NCBI GenBank assembly: GCA_951799405.1 | Contig: OX637351.1 | Span: 4,372,251-4,436,250, forward strand | Length of the DNA stretch: 64,000 nt | Origin: Agapetus fuscipes | Lineage: Eukaryota > Arthropoda > Insecta > Trichoptera > Glossosomatidae | Direction of reading: 5' to 3' | Part shown: one piece after another, positions 40,601-50,031 of the stretch | Numbering within the stretch: position 1 is the first letter of the stretch | Layout: every line of letters starts with the position of its first letter | Translations under genes and position numbers: made by a program | The notes under the pieces: model-generated | Told to the model about the DNA's origin: nothing | Seen by the model: only the letters and a program-made list of their open reading frames with translations | Database searches by the model: none

Positions 40601-43600
40601 TATGTACTTAGCTATCATATTGGAAGAAAAAAAAGCGGTGTCTATGAGTTCGTTCTCTCACAATCTTCCAGCCCAAAGTATGAAAATTTGCACAGTATGA
40701 AAATTTGAAAGATTTTTTTTTTCTCATCCCTAGCGAAAAGACACATTTTTGTTATTGCTTTAATTGCTTCATTATGTACTTAGCTATCATATCGGAAGAA
40801 AAAAAGCGGTGTCTATGAGTTCGTTCTCTCACAATCTTCCAGCCCAAAGTATGAAAATTTGCAAAGTATGAAAATTTGAAAGATTTTTTTTTTCTCATCC
40901 CTAGCGAAAAGACACATTTTTTTTATTGCTTTAATTGCTTCATTATGTACTTAGCTATCATATTGGAAGAAAAAAAAGCGGTGTCTATGAGTTCGTTCTC
41001 TCACAATCTTCCAGCCCAAAGTATGAAAATTTGCAAAGTATGAAAATTTGAAAGATTTTTTTTTTCTCATCCCTAGCGAAAAGACACATTTTTTTTATTT
41101 CTTTAATTGCTTCATTATGTACTTAACTATCATATCGGAAGAAAAAAAAGCGGTGTCTATGAGTTCGTTCTCTCACAATCTTCCAGCCCAAAGTATGAAA
41201 ATTTGCACAGTATGAAAATTTGAAAGATTTTTTTTTTCTCATCCCTAGCGAAAAGACACATTTTTTTTATTGCTTTAATTGCTTCATTATATACTTAGCT
41301 ATCATATTGGAAGAAAAAAAAGGGGTGTCTATGAGTTCGTTCTCTCACAATCTTCCAGCCCAAAGTATGAAAATTTGTAAAGTATGAAAGTTTAAAAGAT
41401 TTTTTTTTTCACATCCCTAGCGAAAAGACACATTTTTTTTATTGCTTTAATTGCTTCATTATATACTTAGCTATCATATTGGAAGAAAAAAAAGGGGTGT
41501 CTATGAGTTCGTTCTCTCACAATCTTCCAGCCCAAAGTATGAAAATTTGTAAAGTATGAAAGTTTAAAAGATTTTTTTTTTCACATCCCTAGCGAAAAGA
41601 CACATTTTTTTTATTGCTTTAATTGCTTCATTATATACTGAGCTATCATATTGGAAGAAAAAAAAGCGGTGTCTATGAGTTCGTTCTCTCACAATCTTCC
41701 AGCCCAAAGTATGAAAATTTGCACAGTATGAAAATTTAAAAGATTTTTTTTTTCTCATCCCTAGCGAGAAGACACATTTTTTTTATTGCTTTAATTGCTT
41801 CATTATGTACTTAGCTATCATATCGGAAGAAAAAAAAGCGGTGTCTATGAGTTCGTTCTCTCACAATCTTCCAGCCCAAAGTATGAAAATTTGCACAGTA
41901 TGAAAATTTGAAAGATTTTTTTTTTCTCATCCCTAGCGAAAAGACACATTTTTTTTATTGCTTTAATTGCTTCATTATATACTTAGCTATCATATTGGAA
42001 GAAAAAAAAGGGGTGTCTATGAGTTCGTTCTCTCACAATCTTCCAGCCCAAAGTATGAAAAACTGTACAGTATGACAATTTAAAAGATTTTTTTTTTCTT
42101 ATCCCTAGCGAAAAGACACATTTTTTTTATTGCTTTAATTGCTTCATTATGTACTTAGCTATCATATCGGAAGAAAAAAAAGCGGTGTCTATGAGTTCGT
42201 TCTCTCACAATCTTCCAGCCCAAAGTATGAAAATTTGCACAGTATGAAAATTTAAAAGATTTTTTTTTTCTCATCCCTAGCGAAAAGACACATTTTTTTT
42301 ATTGCTTTAATTGCTTCATTATGTACTTAGCTATCATATCGGAAGAAAAAAAAGCGGTGTCTATGAGTTCGTTCTCTCACAATCTTCCAGCCCAAAGTAT
42401 GAAAATTTGCACAGTATGAAAATTTGAAAGATTTTTTTTTTCTCATCCCTAGCGAAAAGACACATTTTTTTTATTGCTTTAATTGCTTCATTATGTACTT
42501 AGCTATCATATCGGAAGAAAAAAAAGCGGTGTCTATGAGTTCGTTCTCTCACAATCTTCCAGCCCAAAGTATGAAAATTTGCAAAGTATGAAAATTTGAA
42601 AGATTTTTTTTTTCTCATCCCTAGCGAAAAGACTAATTTTTTTTATTGCTTTAATTGCTTCATTATGTACTTAGCTATCATATTGGAAGAAAAAAAAGCG
42701 GTGTCTATGAGTTCGTTCTCTCACAATCTTCCAGCCCAAAGTATGAAAATTTGTAAAATATGAAAGTTTGAAAGTTTTTTTTTTTTACATCACTAGCGAA
42801 AAGACACATTTTTTTTATTGCTTTAATTGCTTCATTATGTACTTAGCTATCATATTGGAAGAAAAAATAGCGGTGTCTATGAGTTCGTTCTCTCACAATC
42901 TTCCAGCCCAAAGTATGAAAATTTGCAAAGTATGAAAATTTGAAAGATTTTTTTTTTCTCATCCCTAGCGAAAAGACACATTTTTTTTATTGCTTTAATT
43001 GCTTCATTATATACTAAGCTATCATATTGGAAGTAAAAAAAGGGGTGTCTATGAGTTCGTTCTCTCACAATCTTCCAGCCCAAAGTATGAAAATTTGTAA
43101 AGTATGAAAGTTTGAAAGATTTTTTTTTTCACATCCCTAGCGAAAAGACACATTTTTTTTATTGCTTTAATTGCTTCATTATATACTTAGCTATCATATT
43201 GGAAGAAATAAAAGGGGTGTCTATGAGTTCGTTCTCTCACAATCTTCCAGCCCAAAGTATGAAAATTTGTAAAGTATGAAAGTTTAAAAGATTTTTTTTT
43301 TCACATCCCTAGCGAAAAGACACATTTTTTTTATTGCTTTAATTGCTTCATTATATACTGAGCTATCATATTCGAAGAAAAAAAAGCGGTGTCTATGAGT
43401 TCGTTCTTTCACAATCTTCCAGCCCAAAGTATGAAAATTTGCACAGTATGAAAATTTAAAAGATTTTTTTTTTCTCATCCCTAGCGAAAAGACACATTTT
43501 TTTTATTGCTTTAATTGCTTCATTATGTACTTAGCTATCATATCGGAAGAAAAAAAAGCGGTGTCTATGAGTTCGTTCTCTCACAATCTTCCAGCCCAAA

Positions 43601-46600
43601 GTATGAAAATTTGCACAGTATGAAAATTTGAAAGATTTTTTTTTTCTCATCCCTAGCGAAAAGACACATTTTTTTTATTGCTTTAATTGCTTCATTATAT
43701 ACTTAGCTATCATATTGGAAGAAAAAAAAGGGGTGTCTATGAGTTCGTTCTCTCAAGCTATCATATTGGAAGTAAAAAAAGGGGTGTCTATGAGTTCGTT
43801 CTCTCACAATCTTCCAGCCCAAAGTATGAAAATTTGTAAAGTATGAAAGTTTGAAAGATTTTTTTTTTCACATCCCTAGCGAAAAGACACATTTTTTTTA
43901 TTGCTTTAATTGCTTCATTATATACTTAGCTATCATATTGGAAGAAAAAAAAGGGGTGTCTATGAGTTCGTTCTCTCACAATCTTCCAGCCCAAAGTATG
44001 AAAATTTGTAAAGTATGAAAGTTTAAAAGATTTTTTTTTTCACATCCCTAGCGAAAAGACACATTTTTTTTATTGCTTTAATTGCTTCATTATATACTGA
44101 GCTATCATATTCGAAGAAAAAAAAGCGGTGTCTATGAGTTCGTTCTCTCACAATCTTCCAGCCCAAAGTATGAAAATTTGCACAGTATGAAAATTTAAAA
44201 GATTTTTTTTTTCTCATCCCTAGCGAAAAGACACATTTTTTTTATTGCTTTAATTGCTTCATTATGTACTTAGCTATCATATCGGAAGAAAAAAAAGCGG
44301 TGTCTATGAGTTCGTTCTCTCACAATCTTCCAGCCCAAAGTATGAAAATTTGCACAGTATGAAAATTTGAAAGATTTTTTTTTTCTCATCCCTAGCGAAA
44401 AGACACATTTTTTTTATTGCTTTAATTGCTTCATTATATACTTAGCTATCATATTGGAAGAAAAAAAAGGGGTGTCTATGAGTTCGTTCTCTCACAATCT
44501 TCCAGCCCAAAGTATGAAAAACTGTACAGTATGAAAATTTAAAAGATTTTTTTTTTCTCATCCCTAGCGAAAAGACACATTTTTTTTATTGCTTTAATTG
44601 CTTCATTATGTACTTAGCTATCATATCGGAAGAAAAAAAAGCGGTGTCTATGAGTTCGTTCTCTCACAATCTTCCAGCCCAAAGTATGAAAATTTGCACA
44701 GTATGAAAATTTAAAAGATTTTTTTTTTCTCATCCCTAGCGAAAAGACACATTTTTTTTATTGCTTTAATTGCTTCATTATGTACTTAGCTATCATATCG
44801 GAAGAAAAAAAAGCGGTGTCTATGAGTTCGTTCTCTCACAATCTTCCAGCCCAAAGTATGAAAATTTGCACAGTAGGAAAATTTAAAAGATTTTTTTTTT
44901 CTCATCCCTAGCGAAAAGACACATTTTTTTTATTGCTTTAATTGCTTCATTATGTACTTAGCTATCATATCGGAAGAAAAAAAAGCGGTGTCTATGAGTT
45001 CGTTCTCTCACAATCTTCCAGCCCAAAGTATGAAAATTTGCACAGTATGAAAATTTGAAAGATTTTTTTTTTCTCATCCCTAGCGAAAAGACACATTTTT
45101 TTTATTGCTTTAATTGCTTCATTATGTACTTAGCTATCATATCGGAAGAAAAAAAAGCGGCTGTACCAGCTGGTTTAATGGAAATATAATTTAATTCTCA
45201 TTAAAATAAAAACCATACATGTAGGGAAACGGCTTTTTTCGTTGACATCCCCAGATTTCCCCAGCTGTCAGGCTAGCACCTGTCAGGCTGTCTTCACACC
45301 GGTTTTTTTCATTGAACTTGTATATTGACCAAAATAATATTTGATATTATTTTCATTAATGGTTGATGAAAATGGAAGATTTAAAGCAAAAAGAAAGGTT
45401 TCTAAATGAATAATTTCTTTTCACTCTATAATTGTACAATGGCGACATAAAATAATTTTGTAAATATTTTTAGGTTATTATCTTTAAGGGTAAAACGGGC
45501 ACGCCTTGAAGATCAATGTAGCAAAATTCACGCAGAATTATTGGATGTCCTTAAACACGACGGTAAATTAATCTAGTTAAAACAATACATTAAAATATTT
45601 TCTTTCTAATCTAATCTAATCTAAGCTGCAAAGATATATATCATTTAAGTTTTATATTAAATGCATTCCCACAAGCAGATATGTATAATTTCGCGCTAAC
45701 ACATGCCGCATGTGGACCTACAATATAAAAACCCAATCTCAAATGAACATAAGCCTTGCAACTCTTGCCGTCCTTCCCTGAAACAGAGGTGACATTGGCA
45801 AAGTGAACCAATTTTTACATTATGGGTGGTCAGCCGCATAACAACCTATAAGTCAAGGAACATACATGACAAATTACATTTTTTAAAAACAATTTAATGT
45901 GTTGAATAAAATTGTTGACCTACTTTTACCATTTTTTTCAGTTGGAGAAATTTCTATGAGAGAGGTTGACATATTGAAGAAGATACAGCAAGTACTGGGT
46001 GACAAAATAGCCATAGACGAGGAAATAAAAAAACTTAGAGGGTGTGTAAACCACATTAAAAATATATTTGTATTTTTTATGCAGATCCTAAATCTGTAAT
46101 CAGTTTCACAATAGGGTAATTTCACTTTTTTTTTTATTATTTCATAAAATAGTAAGTAGATTATATTTTTAAAAATGCATCTGTGTTTTAAAATAATAAT
46201 ATCTGGCTTAGTTTTAAAATTATAGCTCTTTTAAATTCGTGTATTTTCGATTTCCGGTAAAACAGGTCATTTTTTATTTGGGCGGCTGTTGAGGAACAGC
46301 TAAGAACGGGTTAAGACTCTCAGTGCAATGGCCAAGCAGTCAAATGTAGTATTTCTGGCGTATGTTTAAAAAACAGCTCTCGTTTGATTCCCGCTTGACC
46401 TGTTAGGGAATGTTTGATCATGAGTTTACTGATATTATTGGGCAATTTAAAAAAAAGTATATATAAATGATAATGTAGTACCTGATTCTGAACTACGAAA
46501 TCACTTGGTGGATTGTTTTCCTCTCCACTAATAGAAAAGTGGGACTTCCGTCATGGAGGGATGAAAAAAAACATTCCGTTAAAAGTGAAGGTGGGTGCCC

Positions 46601-47017
46601 CCAATGTATAGTTATGATGAAATGAGTGATAAAATTAAAATATGAATATACACCTTAGAAATATGAAATACTGACACCAATTTTGGCGAACACAATATTT
46701 ATAACGCGTGCTATCTGTCAATTCTAGCTATTTCCGGTCTAATCGGTAGCCATTATTTGCAATGGTACCAACATTCAAGATTTTTTTTTTCATTCTGCCG
46801 AGTTTTTTGTTCTTATGGAAATGCAACTGCGAAGTTCTTTGTTCTCTTTCTAACTAATGACCATTTTCGTAAGCAAGTTGAGACAGATATATATGTCTAT
46901 TTTCGTTAAAAGAATTTCTTATCCACAGATATTATAAGTCAATAATATTAACCTTTTTTCATATATTTCAATTTACGTTTTGTTTTCAGGTCTCCACAAA
47001 AGAAGAAGGGAACCTAA
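33801..47017 (+). CDS. Hypothetical 87-residue coiled-coil protein spanning the satellite (four exons)
   Basis: Exons 33801-33847, 45474-45562, 45942-46041 and 46990-47017 join in phase (2, 1, 2) at GT-AG sites to a protein beginning MSEKSKTIMLWTRQF, continuing LLSLRVKRARLEDQCSKIHA and REVDILKKIQQVLGDKIAID, ending SPQKKKGT. Residues about 20-75 look helical and coiled-coil. No family was recognised. The last acceptor could pair with a donor 2 bp further on, giving a longer C-terminus; the chosen donor is AGAGG/GTGTGT. CAAGATGGCCGCTCCG at about 33668 resembles a YY1-type core promoter motif. Intron 1 is 11.6 kb and contains the entire inverted satellite structure. Exons 2-4 are well supported; the link to exon 1 is inferred from phase and position. 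Confidence 0.55.
34890..37172 (+). repeat. Satellite array, forward arm (about 171-bp monomer)
   Basis: About 12 regular monomers with GGCTGGAAGATTGTGAGAGA, AACGAACTCATAGACACC, ATGATAGCTAAGTATATAAT, GAAGCAATTAAAGC and GTGTCTTTTCGCTAG. Spacing of GGCTGG is 170-173 bp. The two outermost monomers (34890-35200) are strongly diverged, as at array edges. A and T tracts vary by 1-2 bp. Confidence 0.92.
37173..37510. other. Array-centre spacer, first copy
   Basis: Begins GGTTGCGTTTTATTAGAATC and runs to TTTTAAAGAAT at the gap; essentially identical to 39204-39541. Its right part (GATTTTATTGCTTCATTACA, ATCACAAGCGAAAAAACAC) is a diverged monomer in reverse orientation. Confidence 0.8.
37511..37710. 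other. Assembly gap (200 N)
   Basis: Exactly 200 undetermined bases, a typical fixed-length scaffold gap. ORFs drawn through it are meaningless. Confidence 0.99.
37711..39203 (+). repeat. Satellite array, forward arm, duplicate of 35681-37172
   Basis: Matches 35681-37172 at a constant offset of 2031 bp, including private variants such as AGAACTAACTCATAGAC (36760 and 38791) and CAAATTTTTTTACTTTGGG (36898 and 38929). About nine monomers. Confidence 0.9.
39204..39857. other. Array-centre spacer, second copy, plus insertion
   Basis: 39204-39541 repeats the first spacer. 39542-39850 is unique here: it holds a hammerhead-like motif (39595-39625) and an inverted GGACGATATTA/..AAATCGTCC pair, possibly a small Penelope-like remnant inserted at the centre. 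The reverse arm then begins. Confidence 0.7.
39595..39625 (-). ncRNA. Hammerhead-like ribozyme motif 3
   Basis: Minus strand CCTGAGGAC-GTCGGA-TATGAC-TCCGAC-GAAACG: a CUGANGA core, a 6-bp stem II and the GAAA box, the same layout as 17871-17901, with shared flanking TTTTCTCTACG on the plus strand. Activity untested. Confidence 0.42.
39858..45163 (-). repeat. Satellite array, reverse arm (about 31 monomers)
   Basis: The same monomer in opposite orientation (CTAGCGAAAAGACACATTTT, ATTGCTTTAATTGCTTCATT, AGTTCGTTCTCTCACAATCT). Variant classes (GGGGTGTC or GCGGTGTC; GTACAGT, GCAAAGT or GCACAGT) alternate. Blocks recur: 41564-41758, 43284-43478 and 44023-44217 are almost identical. One monomer is cut at about 43755 (TTCTCTCAAGCTATCATATT), a recombination junction. 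Confidence 0.92.
45608..45859 (-). mobile_element. LINE-A tail element in the coiled-coil gene intron 2
   Basis: TAATCTAATCTAATCTAAGC to AACAACCTATAAGTCAAGG, with some LINE 3' UTR-like sequence beyond (ACATGACAAATTACATTTTT). It ends about 80 bp before the exon 3 acceptor. Confidence 0.78.
46318..46570 (+). mobile_element. SINE-E, diverged copy
   Basis: CAATGGCCAAGCAGTCAAAT, B-box-like GTTTGATTCCCGC, then GGTGGATTGTTTTCCTCTCC and CTTCCGTCATGGAGGG. Same layout as 18590 and 29097 but more distant. Lies in intron 3 of the coiled-coil gene; the rest of that intron (46042-46317, 46571-46989) holds nothing recognised. Confidence 0.45.
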
Positions 47018-47177
47018 TTCTCCACATTCCACTCAAGTAACCCATGTTCTAAATTGTCTTCTAAACTAAGTGCACTTCTTTGTACAAAAGTCATACTTTA
47101 GTTATTCTTATTGCTTACCAAATTTACAACTATCTTTACAACAAATCTTTTGATAATGATGTTATTATTTCAAATCG

Positions 47178-47183
47178 AATAAA
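47178..47183 (+). terminator. Poly(A) signal AATAAA of the coiled-coil gene
   Basis: AATAAA stands 160 bp after the TAA at 47017 and only 36 bp before the end of the convergent methyltransferase CDS, so the two 3' ends nearly overlap. Confidence 0.5.
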
Positions 47184-47219
47184 ACAATATTTTTTTATTT
47201 ATAAAACTGTATTTTATTG

Positions 47220-48188
47220 TTAAACTTTTTCAAAGATGACAGATGTGACGACACTCCCAACTTTCCCTCCAAATTTAAACTGAGGCGTTGGCAACACTTT
47301 TTTCAAGGCAAATTTTCCTTCAAAATGTTTTAAGAGTTCGCCCTCTGTCCAGTTGCAAGAAGTAATGACAAAGAGTCCGTTATCTTGTAAGAATTGATGC
47401 ACTCGTTCCATGTATATGTGCCTTTTACTTTTGGGATCCTCTGGGTTCAGGCTCACGGCATCGTACGTTCCTTTGTCATGGACAACTTTGTACTTTCCAA
47501 AATAATCACTTATTTTCTTGTCCTCTATGATATCTAAAACCTGTGAGACATATTTTTTCAGTGATTATGCAAATATTATTTAAGGCATGGCAAGAATGTT
47601 GAGATTTTCAAATAACAGGTAAATTTACAATGTAAATTGTTAAAGTAACTGATTGTGGAAAGTTTTACTAGAACCAAAGTTTTCCATAAAATGTATCAAA
47701 TCCAGTTAACTCTTTGAATTAATCAATCTTTAAGTCCGATCAATAGCTCAAACTGTAGAATGCTTGAATTTCATATCTAATGGCTAAGGGTTTGATTCCC
47801 ACAAAGGGTGGCAAAAATGATTTCCCATTTCGTGGTTTATTTCAAACCCTGAAATCAAAATACCGACAGGGTTTATTTAGCCTTCACAAGAAATGAGAAC
47901 CAGTATTCTCGGGAGCTAGGGAAATCCCCACTCAAAGTGAAGTGGTCAAAGCCGATCAAAAAAATAAGTTTGACACGCTACATGTGATTTTTTGCATGTC
48001 GATTATAGATGCATTTCTAAATAAAAATAGAATTAAAAAAGTACAAGTTACCTCATATTTGATATTGGGGAATTCTATCTTGGATATATTTGTTGACAGT
48101 TCAATAGCCGGAGCTGAATAATCCACACCAGTGAGGTTTGTGAAGCCTTCTCTGGCCAACTCCATTAATGTCATTCCATTACCACATC
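47220..48188 (-). CDS. EEF1AKMT2: EEF1A lysine methyltransferase 2-like, C-terminal exons (partial)
   Basis: Two minus-strand exons, 48188-48052 and 47540-47220, join in phase 0 (TATGAG/GTAACT with TCACAG/GTTTTA). They encode a class I SAM-dependent methyltransferase: GCGNG SAM-binding motif I, NLTGVDYSAPAIELS (motif II), HDKGTYDAVSLNPED (the family's DKGT.DA.SL block), FVITSCNWTEGELL and LPTPQFKFGGKVGS. This block order matches EEF1AKMT2/METTL10, which methylates a lysine on elongation factor eEF1A in the cytoplasm. The first visible exon needs one upstream base, so at least one 5' exon encoding the N-terminus is missing; it was not found in 48190-49480 and may lie beyond or within the minisatellite-filled intron. 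The family call is strong and completeness is unknown. Confidence 0.88.
47720..47965 (+). mobile_element. SINE-B, diverged, in the methyltransferase intron
   Basis: Head TCCGATCAATAGCTCAAACT, B box GGGTTTGATTCCC, then TTTCCCATTTCGTGGTTTAT, AAGAAATGAGAACCAGTATT and TCAAAGTGAAGTGGTC. Orientation opposite to 24592 and 30375. Confidence 0.7.
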
Positions 48189-48305
48189 CTGGAGAAATAC
48201 AAACAACGCAAAATAAAACAACTAAGTTCCAGATTACTTTTGAGTACCTATATTAAGTTCCACAACCAGTTTTGCACACAAACTATAATGATTGCTACTG
48301 GTCCA

Positions 48306-48477
48306 GGGCTGGAAGTCTCATCACCAGGGTAGTTCTTACCTACCGATTATTATTGGTAATATTTGTATGAAGACTAATCAGCTGTTCACTAGCGGCTATC
48401 TTGGATTGACAGGTCTTCATACAAGTATTACCGATATTCGGTAGGTAAGAATTACCGTGGTGATGAGACTTCCAGCC
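48306..48477. mobile_element. Palindromic MITE, copy 2
   Basis: GGGCTGGAAGTCTCATCACC and GGTGATGAGACTTCCAGCC ends, colinear with 25948-26105, with the central ATCTTGGATTGACAGG in opposite orientation. It is upstream of the first visible methyltransferase exon. Confidence 0.78.
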
Positions 48478-48560
48478 TACACACGGTATCAGCCGTTAAG
48501 GTTGTCATCTGTATGAGGGAGCAGAGGGATACAGGAGTTATACAAGTTACAAGTAAGTAT

Positions 48561-49048
48561 CATCTGGGGATTACTTCTTATGCTTGATCCACACGCTTGC
48601 CACTTGTCACAAACCACAAACCTGTACAAACGCTTGGACAAATAAAGTGATCCAAACAGCGGTATCAGCACTATAAAAAATCTTTTAGTATATTTCTTCT
48701 GGCATTACTTGATAGCAATTATAATTTAATTTTTGTAGACACAGGTTGTCAAGGAAGAATCAGTGATGGCGGAGTTTAAAATAATTCCTTATAATGACAG
48801 AGAATTTGTAAATAGCACGCGCCTGCTCGCTACCGATCAGAATGAACAAGCGTGTGGATGCGTGGCAAGCGCTTGCAGCAAATCCCTTTGACTCGTGTCA
48901 AAAAACTGACACTCGGTCGGATCGGCTACAAGCCCTTGCGAACCTACACAAGCCGGTCCAAACGCCTATCCACACGCTTGGGCTTGTGACCGTTTGTCGA
49001 GGCTTGGCAAGCGTGTGGATCAGGCATGAGGAATTGCTTCCTTGGGAA
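48561..49048. repeat. Inverted-repeat element with CCACACGCTTG motifs
   Basis: TGCTTGATCCACACGCTTGC (about 48581) is mirrored by GCAAGCGTGTGGATCAGGCA (about 49007), with flanking similarity. The CACACGCTTG decamer recurs inside and again at 49083. Probably a non-autonomous DNA transposon of unknown type. Confidence 0.5.
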
Positions 49049-49132
49049 TAAAAACAAAGGGGATGGATTGTTATGGGGCTTCCACACGCTTGCCAACCCA
49101 TCTCAAGTCAAGCGCACAGTGTGTCGTCTAGA

Positions 49133-49260
49133 GCAGCGGTCCGCAACCTTTTTGATATTGCGACCCCAAAATTCAAAAAAGATTTATGAACGACCCCAGA
49201 AAAAAAACACTAAGTTAACAAGTGCAAAGGTTGGTTCAGGTAACGAAGTTAGCTGTTTTT
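49133..49260 (+). mobile_element. hAT-like end fragment
   Basis: CAGCGGTCCGCAACCTTTTT followed by GCGACCCCAAAATTC is a common hAT MITE end. The far end was not found. Confidence 0.4.
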
Positions 49261-49387
49261 ATTTCGTAAATTATTTATATTGAAGAGTTTATTTATTTTG
49301 GAAAGTAATATTAGAGCAAACTAGAAAATATGCATTTAACGTACGAGTAATATTTATGATGGCATTAAATGAGACAAGCAAAAAACG

Positions 49388-49482
49388 CAACTAAGCCACA
49401 CATATAGTGTAACTTCTTGCCTGCGTTAACCCCAAAGGGGTCGCATGTGGCGCTTCGGGAAGTATTTATTTTACAGGTAAGA
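49388..49482 (-). mobile_element. SINE-B 3' fragment
   Basis: CAACTAAGCCACACATATAG to TTTATTTTACAGGTAAG, matching the terminal 95 bp of SINE-B. Confidence 0.6.
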
Positions 49483-49489
49483 CACAATG

Positions 49490-50031
49490 GTAGAATATAA
49501 ACGCATTGATTGAGTTTTAACGCAATGATTGAGTATTAACGCAATGATTGAGTATTAACGCAATGATTGACTATTAACGCAATGATTGAGTATTAACGCA
49601 ATAATTGAGTATTAACGCAAGTATGAACGTCATATGTAAGTATGAACACAATGGTGAGTATAAACGCATTGATTGAGTTTTAACGCAATGATTGAGTATT
49701 AACGCAATGATTGAGTATTTACGCAAGTACGAACGTCAAATGTAAGTATAAGCACAATCAGCAAGTATGAACGTCATATGTAAGTATGAACACAATGATT
49801 GAGTATAAACGCAATGATTGAGTTTTAACGCAATGATTGAGTATTAACGCAATGATTGAGTATTAACGCAATGATTGAGTTTTAACGCAATGATTGAGTA
49901 TTAACGCAATGATTGAGTATTAACGCAATGATTGAGTATTGAGTTTTAACGCAATGATTGAGTTTAAACGCAATGATTGAGTATTAACGCAATGATTGAG
50001 TATTAACGCAATGATTGACTATTAACGCAAT
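49490..50031 (+). repeat. Minisatellite array, first block (19-bp unit)
   Basis: Tandem ACGCAATGATTGAGTATTA units with TTTTA and TATAA variants and periodic 'AAGTATGAACGTCATATGTA' insertions. It is the left part of the array, cut by the LINE at 50032. Confidence 0.93.

Larger units (their letters stand above)
34632..45301. mobile_element. Giant foldback-type structure (about 10.7 kb)
   Basis: CCGGTGTGAAGACAGCCTGA (left end) and its continuation CAGGTGC.AGCCTGACAG.T form about 47 bp of inverted terminal repeat with the right end TCAGGCTGTCTTCACACCGG. Inside, tandem monomers are forward on the left and reverse on the right. T-rich TTTTTTCA..T sequence flanks both sides and could be a 9-10 bp target duplication, but the left copy is separated by the TIR segment 33612-34632. 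Long inverted repeats built from tandem subunits are typical of Foldback/Galileo-like elements. No transposase ORF was found. Confidence 0.6.

Noticed and set aside
41564..44217. Repeated ORFs in the 171-bp satellite
   Set aside because: They cross A/T tracts whose length varies between monomers, so the frame is not conserved; not coding.
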